Assembly: GCA_029379385.1 (NCBI GenBank)
Contig: CM055607.1
Coordinates: 16,864,001 to 16,928,000 of the forward strand
Direction of reading: 5' to 3'
DNA length: 64,000 nt
From: Quillaja saponaria
Taxonomy: Eukaryota; Streptophyta; Magnoliopsida; Fabales; Quillajaceae
The position numbers were made by a program, and so were the translations under genes. The notes under the pieces are model-generated. The model did no database searches. It was not told the origin of the DNA and was given only the letters and a program-made list of their open reading frames with translations. Below, piece after piece: positions 58,785 to 64,000 of the stretch (the stretch's first letter is position 1; each line of letters opens with the position of its first letter).

Positions 58785-59759
58785 ATAACTTTTCTCCTTT
58801 GGACGTGCATATTGTGTATATATTTTATATAGAAAGAAAATATAGAAGTGAGAGAGTGAGAAGATGGGAGATAGCAAGAGAATAGGAAAGTTATTGTTTA
58901 GTAATTATTTTAAATAATAAAATGATCATTGTAAATTTTTTTATTTCTAGTTAAAAAAAAATAAAATTAAGAGTTAGTGTGTGAGTGGATAGTTATTTAA
59001 AAGTTAAAAAAAATTAAATTTTTAAATAATAAAATATTTAATTTATTTATATTATAAGGTAAGAAACCTCAAGGTCTTCTCCCTTTTTATAATAGTATAA
59101 ATTAATATTTTAGATAAAAATTATTAATGTAATTTAAAATATAACTTTTTATTATATGTATGCGGAGGCAATATAAAATATATATTCTTACTCTTCTTGT
59201 TCACGCCCTCTCATTCTTATTTTCATCACCTCAAAATAAAAATTAAGAAATTAGAATTTATGACAATTAAATATTTAAATTTTTTTGAGTAATTTGATAA
59301 TATCTTTAGATTTTTCAAGAAATAAACTAGTGAGAATCGAATGAGATGATAACATTATAACATAATTTTAGGACAAAATTGATAAATAAATAAAAAATTG
59401 ATATTTTAGGAACAATTATTTATATCTTTTTCACCAATACAGCATACATGTATCATTTAATAAAATATATTAAGCCCTATCAAGATTTGTTGTCTAAAAT
59501 ATTTTACAATGTGTGTGTACAGTCGGTACCGACATATTAATATACAAATTAAGGATGCCATTGAAATGTTATACCATGAGTAACTATGGTAAAATTGACA
59601 AATAAAACAAGTGACATAATATGATTGATGGAAATCCATCAGAATTGATGGAAATCCATCAGAATTGATGCAAGTGAAAAAACATGCATTCTAGAAACAA
59701 GTGACATAAGAAATATATGAGAGAAGCATATGAGAGAATCCAAACCCACAGTATTGATG
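58785..59759. other. AT-rich intergenic DNA
   Basis: No gene. 59624-59663 has two copies of an about 20-base unit ATTGATGGAAATCCATCAGA, itself partly palindromic (GATGGAAATCCATC). Confidence 0.55.
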
Positions 59760-60274
59760 TTTCATTTTCAAGTTCATCCATTTTAGCTTTAGTTTCAGAG
59801 CATGCTTCAACCCTTCAATAGCTCGTCTCTCTCTGCTCTTCAAGATGCCAGTGTAACAGTTACCGCAGCTTCTTGTTTCCAGGGCCTTCCAAAAGATGAT
59901 TTAAAGGAATCATTCCCTCCTAAAATTCAAAGATTTGATTAACTCTTATATTTCTCAGATAGAAATATATGAGAATTGAAAAAGAGTAAGCTACTCTAAA
60001 GCACAATATATTGTCCTTAGCAGTGCAATCAGCATTATACTCAAGCAATGTGTTGACTGTTGAGCACTCTTCAGCTAGAAGTGAGTGCCAAACAGCTAGG
60101 TGCAAAGGTGTCATACCGTTCTGCATGAATTAGCTAGAGAGGACGAAAACCTTTGATGTTAGATAAGCAGTTCTAAATTAATTAAGTATCAGTTTCCACT
60201 CAAATTGAACGGCGAGGTAATAAGAAACCCACGTTTGCTTTGGCTTCAACTGAAGCATTATGAGCAAGAAGCAC
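59760..60274 (-). pseudogene. Fragment of an ankyrin-repeat/AAA-ATPase (CbxX/CfqX-type) gene
   Basis: Three exon remnants read in order on the minus strand. 60274-60233 gives VLLAHNASVEAKAN. 60120-60010 gives NGMTPLHLAVWHSLLAEECS and then TLLEYNADCTAKDN. 59919 to about 59765 starts EGMIPLNHLLEGPGNKKL and continues HWHLEEQRERRAIE. This is the ankyrin end plus linker of the plant family that joins ankyrin repeats to an AAA ATPase domain (like Arabidopsis At3g24530, from memory). Breaks: the donor after 60010 is AT instead of GT, a TAA follows KKLR near 59862, and about 8 extra bases shift the frame near 59815. The rest of the gene, including the ATPase, is absent, so this is a dispersed gene fragment. 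Confidence 0.8.
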
Positions 60275-60289
60275 CTAAATGACGTGCAG

Positions 60290-60608
60290 AGGGCTTTACA
60301 TTCATTCAAGGCTAAAACGGGTTCTTGAATACCCAGCTTTGGGACAAGTCTAAAATCGAGTCTTCAAAAGTCAGTATGTTTTACTAAAAGCTGGGTCTTG
60401 AATACCCGATTTTAGATTTGTCTTGAAGATTCAGATTTTAGATTTGTCTAAAACATAGGTCTAAAGTACCTGATTTTACTTACATGGCACCCACGCAGCG
60501 AGTTTCTCACGAGATAAAGTTGAGCTAGTACAAGAATTGAATGTTGAACACCTAGTTCTTGACACCCTATTTGCATTACTAGTTTTCAAAACACCAATCT
60601 TAAATTTT
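60290..60608. repeat. Copy of the outer-element inverted-repeat arm
   Basis: ACACCCTATTTGCA and CTTAAATTTTAAG (60555-60612 region) match the reverse complement of the 31567-31690 arm. The GGGTCTTGAATACCCGATTT-like words at 60310-60430 resemble the short palindromes near 35690-35755. It appears to be a solo arm or truncated element of the same family. Confidence 0.5.
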
Positions 60609-60862
60609 AAGAGCTTGTTTGACTCGTTGTATAAGATTACATAGTATAGTATTATACAATATATTAGATTATGTAATTATTTTATTATTATTTTGTCTTA
60701 TCTTTCTTTCTTTATTATATAATTTTATATTATCAGACAAAATATTAAAAAGGTCAACAATATAACTTCATATTACTATGTTACTATCAAAAATTTTATA
60801 AAAAACAGCTAAATAATTTAGTACCAAATTACCCATATATAATACGTCAAACAAATTTCAAA
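60609..60862. mobile_element. Small AT-rich MITE candidate
   Basis: The left end TTGTTTGACTCGTTGTATAA and the right end, read on the other strand as TTGTTTGACGTATTATATAT, are imperfect inverted repeats about 240 bp apart. The interior is AT-rich and non-coding. The size and ends fit a non-autonomous DNA element. No clear target duplication was seen. Confidence 0.5.
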
Positions 60863-61689
60863 TTTTGAAACCACGTCCATCTAACTATTTTTCCTATTAC
60901 TTTGCAGATTGAAACCGCTAAACTAAAAATCAGATAAGACAAAAGTGTGAAAAGTGCGTGTCATTTCTAGTTAGACCCCTTACTTTGACTAATTTGCCCA
61001 TACATCGCCCAATCATATTGTTCAATTCTTTAATGTACTTTCTTCAGACAGATCACCTAATATCTAATCTAATTTATAAGACCTATGTTACAGTAAGCCC
61101 AATCCTATTAGGCCCGCCCAATCTTTATTTCCTAATATGCTATATTGGGGGATTTCACTTTACTGAGTTTACTTATAAGCCTGAGTTAATGCATGAATTT
61201 ACTGAGCCCATCCACACCATCTTAAATAACAGTTAAAGAGTGTTGCTGTACTAGGAATAGTTTCTCTAACTAAACTTGCATAAATTTTTTGATATACTAT
61301 GGAAAGAATAATGACTTATATTATTAATTACAACATTACTATTATTTTTATAATTTATTTTTCGTATATATACTATATACTGCTTCAAATCATGATATTT
61401 GTATCACTGTTACCAAAATAGTAGCTTATATTTTAAATTTCAAGAAAGCCCATCATTTTTATGATTTTGTCTTCATATGCTACTTAAAATCGTCTAAATA
61501 TGTGTACCCAATTTTATAATACAATTCAACTTTAATTAATAAATAGAAATAATTACATTATCTATCAAATCAAAGAAGTAAATAGCCATTTATCTTATTT
61601 TATCTTTAAAAAGGCAACATATGGTTGTGAAGAGGGAGCATCCAAGAGAAGAAATGAAAAATGCTTTAAATATTAACAGTTTATACTTA
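60863..61689. other. Intergenic, no gene supported
   Basis: AT-rich. A 92-codon open frame at 60958-61236 shows no family resemblance and no leader or splice context, so I do not call it. Confidence 0.55.
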
Positions 61690-62273
61690 GGGCTAGTTTG
61701 GTATATATAAATAATTTTTACGATATTGAAATGAGAAAAGGAACGAGAATGGAATGATTTTTGCAATGTTGGCAGTGTTAGTGAGAAATAGTAATTTCAT
61801 TCTATTTATTTATTTTCTATCTAGTTTTCAGATATACTATGATATAAAAAAATATACTAAATTGACAAAAATATTCCTAAATAGGTAAAATAACAAAAAT
61901 GTAATATTATTTGAATTTATATTTTTCTTAATTAATTATTTTAAATTTTGTATCATTATTTATTTATTATTATTACTTATATTTATTTTATTAGTTATTA
62001 ATATTTAATATTTTAGTTGAAAATTACTTAACTAATTTATTTATTTTATATTAATTAATTATTTATAAATATATATTTACTATGATATAAAGGGTATTTT
62101 TATCATTTGATTAAAATAATTTTTTTATATTATTTAATGTGATATGAAGGGTATTTTTGTCATTCGACTACATTGAATAGATTTAATATTTATTTTATCT
62201 ATAAATTTTTATTTAATTATTTATTTTATATGATAAAAGGGTATTTTTGTCATTTAACTTAACTAAATCGATT
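61690..62273. repeat. AT-rich repeat block with GGGTATTTTTGTCATT motif copies
   Basis: It starts with TTAGGGCTAGTTTGGTATAT, a style of end common in hAT-type MITEs. It contains three copies of AAGGGTATTTTTGTCATT at about 62089-62106, 62147-62164 and 62237-62254, separated by AT-rich spacers. It abuts the truncated gypsy remnant. Confidence 0.5.
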
Positions 62274-64000
62274 TCATAGAAGTAGGAATGAGGAATCCCA
62301 CCCCTTCAAGAATAAGCATCCTAGAATTACATTGTATTCCAACAGAACTCTTACAACACAAAATTGAACCATTACTATTCTGCTATAATTTTTGCCCTCC
62401 AGGGTTACTGGCAGTTCTATTGCTCCATCAACCTCTACTGACTCGCTGTTAAATCGCACCAACACACTTTCAAATGGTCTTAACTGTTCCCAATGTATAC
62501 CCATCTGCTCAAAACACTTAGAATACATGATGTCTGCTGAGCTACCATTATCAATTAATACCCTTTCCACCTGATAATTGACGATCTTGGTAGAGATGAT
62601 TAGGGCTTCATAGTGAAGGATTTCCACTTCTACCAAGCCGTTGTCCTAGAAAGTAATGGCATTATGAAGGTCTCTTCCTTGAGGTCGCGGAACCTCGCCT
62701 GACTCCCGTAGTGGCCTTTTAGCATACCTCTTTATTTTTATAGAGCTTTTGCCAGCATAGAAGAATCCCCATGCTATACTGTGTATTATCTCCATGACCT
62801 TGCCTTTGTCTAGGCATCGCCTAAGACCTTATGGCTTGACTTCCTCGTAAGGGTGATTCCGATAGTGGTCACTATCTTCCTTTGGTCTTTCCTTCCTATA
62901 AACCCTATTTTCCCTTCCCTTTGAACAAACTCGATTAAACTACCCCTTCTAATTAGCTTTTCAATCTCGTCCTTCAAAGTCCAACATTCGTTAGTACCAT
63001 AACCAGGGTCTCTATAGAACATACAGAATTTGGAATGGTCCACATTCCTAGCTACCATTTTGGGAGTGCTTGGCCACTTCAATACACCTTTAGATTGTAG
63101 GGCAAGGAGCACTACCGTTCTAGTCCTATTCAGTGGTTTGTAATTCTTGAACCTTTGTCAAGTAGACGTTCTTCCTCTCTTTTCCTTTTCTACCTTCTTA
63201 CCTTGGGACCTCACCTTTTGGTCGTGAAATTCAGGCAATCGATTCCTTTTAGGTTTTTAAAAACATAAATGGACTAGGGTCTTCTCAGTCTCCTCTGCAT
63301 TCATATATTTCACAGCACGGGTCATAAGTTCCTCTAGAGTGTTAAGCGTCTTTTTCTTTAAGCTATACCTGAATTTGGATTTCTTCAACCCTGCCTTCAG
63401 AGTTATCATGATAACTTGTGGTTGGCAACTTCTACCTTCAGAGCTGCAGCATTAAACCGGGCCATAAACTCCCTTAGAGACTTGTCCTCTTCCTGCCTTA
63501 TAGTCAACAAATACATGTTGTTCTTCTTCTGTCTTTTATTAGTCATAAAGTCGCTTGAACTGAGACTAGCTTCCCCCAAGAGCGAATGGATTGTGATTTG
63601 AGTTGCGCAAAGCATAGTCGGGGCATTTCCTCTAAACGTAGACTAGAAAGCCGGGTACATTACCTGGTTGGGAATCCAATGTAGTAACATTAATGATTCA
63701 GACCCTACCATGAAGCCATTTGGGTCGGTAGTTCTATTGTACTATTCTAATGTCAGGATTTCCACACCTAGTGGTATGGGACAATCCACCCCCATGCTGT
63801 GTGAAGGGATGGCAAAGTGCAGAATGCTCAAGTTGAACATTCGGTTTACGGGGACTCAGGGCTCGCTCATATTCCAAGCTGTCATCCAAGTCCTCTACTT
63901 TAAAGGGGATTTTTTGCAGTACCAAAGGTGGTGCCCCTAGCCACTGTAAATTCTTTCATGGTATTGATTAGAGTGGCGTATTGTGCCTGGGTGACTGAGG
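62274..64000 (-). pseudogene. Ty3/gypsy gag-protease remnant, minus-strand copy
   Basis: On the minus strand, gag begins beyond the window end. 63925-63734 gives a gag N-terminal block (ERALSPRKPNVQLEHSALCH). 63615-63406 gives REFMARFNAAALKVEVANHK. 63112-62810 carries the Cys region (FCMFYRDPGYGTNECWTLKD), where the usual His is Tyr. 62636-62274 is the aspartic protease with an intact active-site block (VERVLIDNGSSADIMYSKCF). Frames are separated by stops and shifts. Homology ends near 62290, so reverse transcriptase and integrase are missing. It is the same family as 22800-24570, which runs in the opposite direction. Confidence 0.85.

Noticed and set aside
58462..58885. Open frames of about 107 codons on both strands
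   Set aside because: They fall inside or across the end of the 3' LTR and recur in the 5' LTR fragment (52283-52576) as LTR sequence, not as genes.
60958..61236. 92-codon open frame
   Set aside because: No motif, no paralogue recognised, AT-rich neighbourhood and no splice or leader context.
1..64000. CRISPR arrays, bacterial operons, rRNA or tRNA genes
   Set aside because: None seen. The tRNA-Met-like strings at 50774 and 52459 are retroelement primer sites, not tRNA genes.

Overview
This is nuclear DNA of a flowering plant, very probably a woody eudicot. It is AT-rich and gene-poor, contains GT-AG introns, and is packed with plant transposable elements. I recognise three host gene models: a TM9SF/TMN-type endomembrane gene, a plastid-division FtsZ2 gene and the cytosolic Fe-S assembly WD40 gene CIA1. 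There is also a broken fragment of an ankyrin/AAA-ATPase gene. Only CIA1 is fully intact. FtsZ2 carries two 1-base insertions and the TMN gene at least three frame breaks. These are either real decay or consensus errors.

Layout: 1-7.85 kb is the 5' part of a minus-strand CACTA (En/Spm) transposon running off the window start. It has two decayed transposase genes, a GC-rich minisatellite, palindromic subterminal repeats and the terminal CACTACAAG. 8.4-8.7 kb holds an RNase H-like remnant. 10.6-14.0 kb is the TMN gene (+) and 15.5-21.1 kb is FtsZ2 (+). From 22.2 to 29.8 kb is a TE scrapyard: a Ty3/gypsy gag-protease remnant, a 2.46 kb minus-strand LTR with the tail of its element, and a hAT transposase pseudogene. 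31.6-35.9 kb contains two nested long-inverted-repeat elements rich in short hairpins, the inner one carrying a small unknown ORF. CIA1 occupies 36.4-44.2 kb (-), with a Copia remnant and a Stowaway-like MITE in its eighth intron.

44.46-51.73 kb is a degraded endogenous caulimovirid (pararetrovirus) integrant. It is slightly longer than one genome circle, because about 0.5 kb is present at both ends. It keeps the coat-protein zinc finger, protease, reverse transcriptase and RNase H regions, a TATA box, tandem repeats upstream of that TATA box, and a tRNA-Met primer site. It abuts directly a truncated LTR of a long-LTR element (51.73-58.78 kb) with a 3.4 kb 3' LTR and no recognisable pol. The right end holds an ankyrin/AAA pseudogene fragment (59.8-60.3 kb), another copy of the hairpin-rich repeat, a small MITE, and a second copy of the gag-protease retroelement in the opposite orientation (62.3-64 kb).

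The host genes share no pathway and are separated by repeats. The strongest second-look items are the terminally redundant viral integrant with its tandem repeats, the nested hairpin-TIR elements with the interrupted ORF, and the clustered frameshifts in FtsZ2 and TMN.
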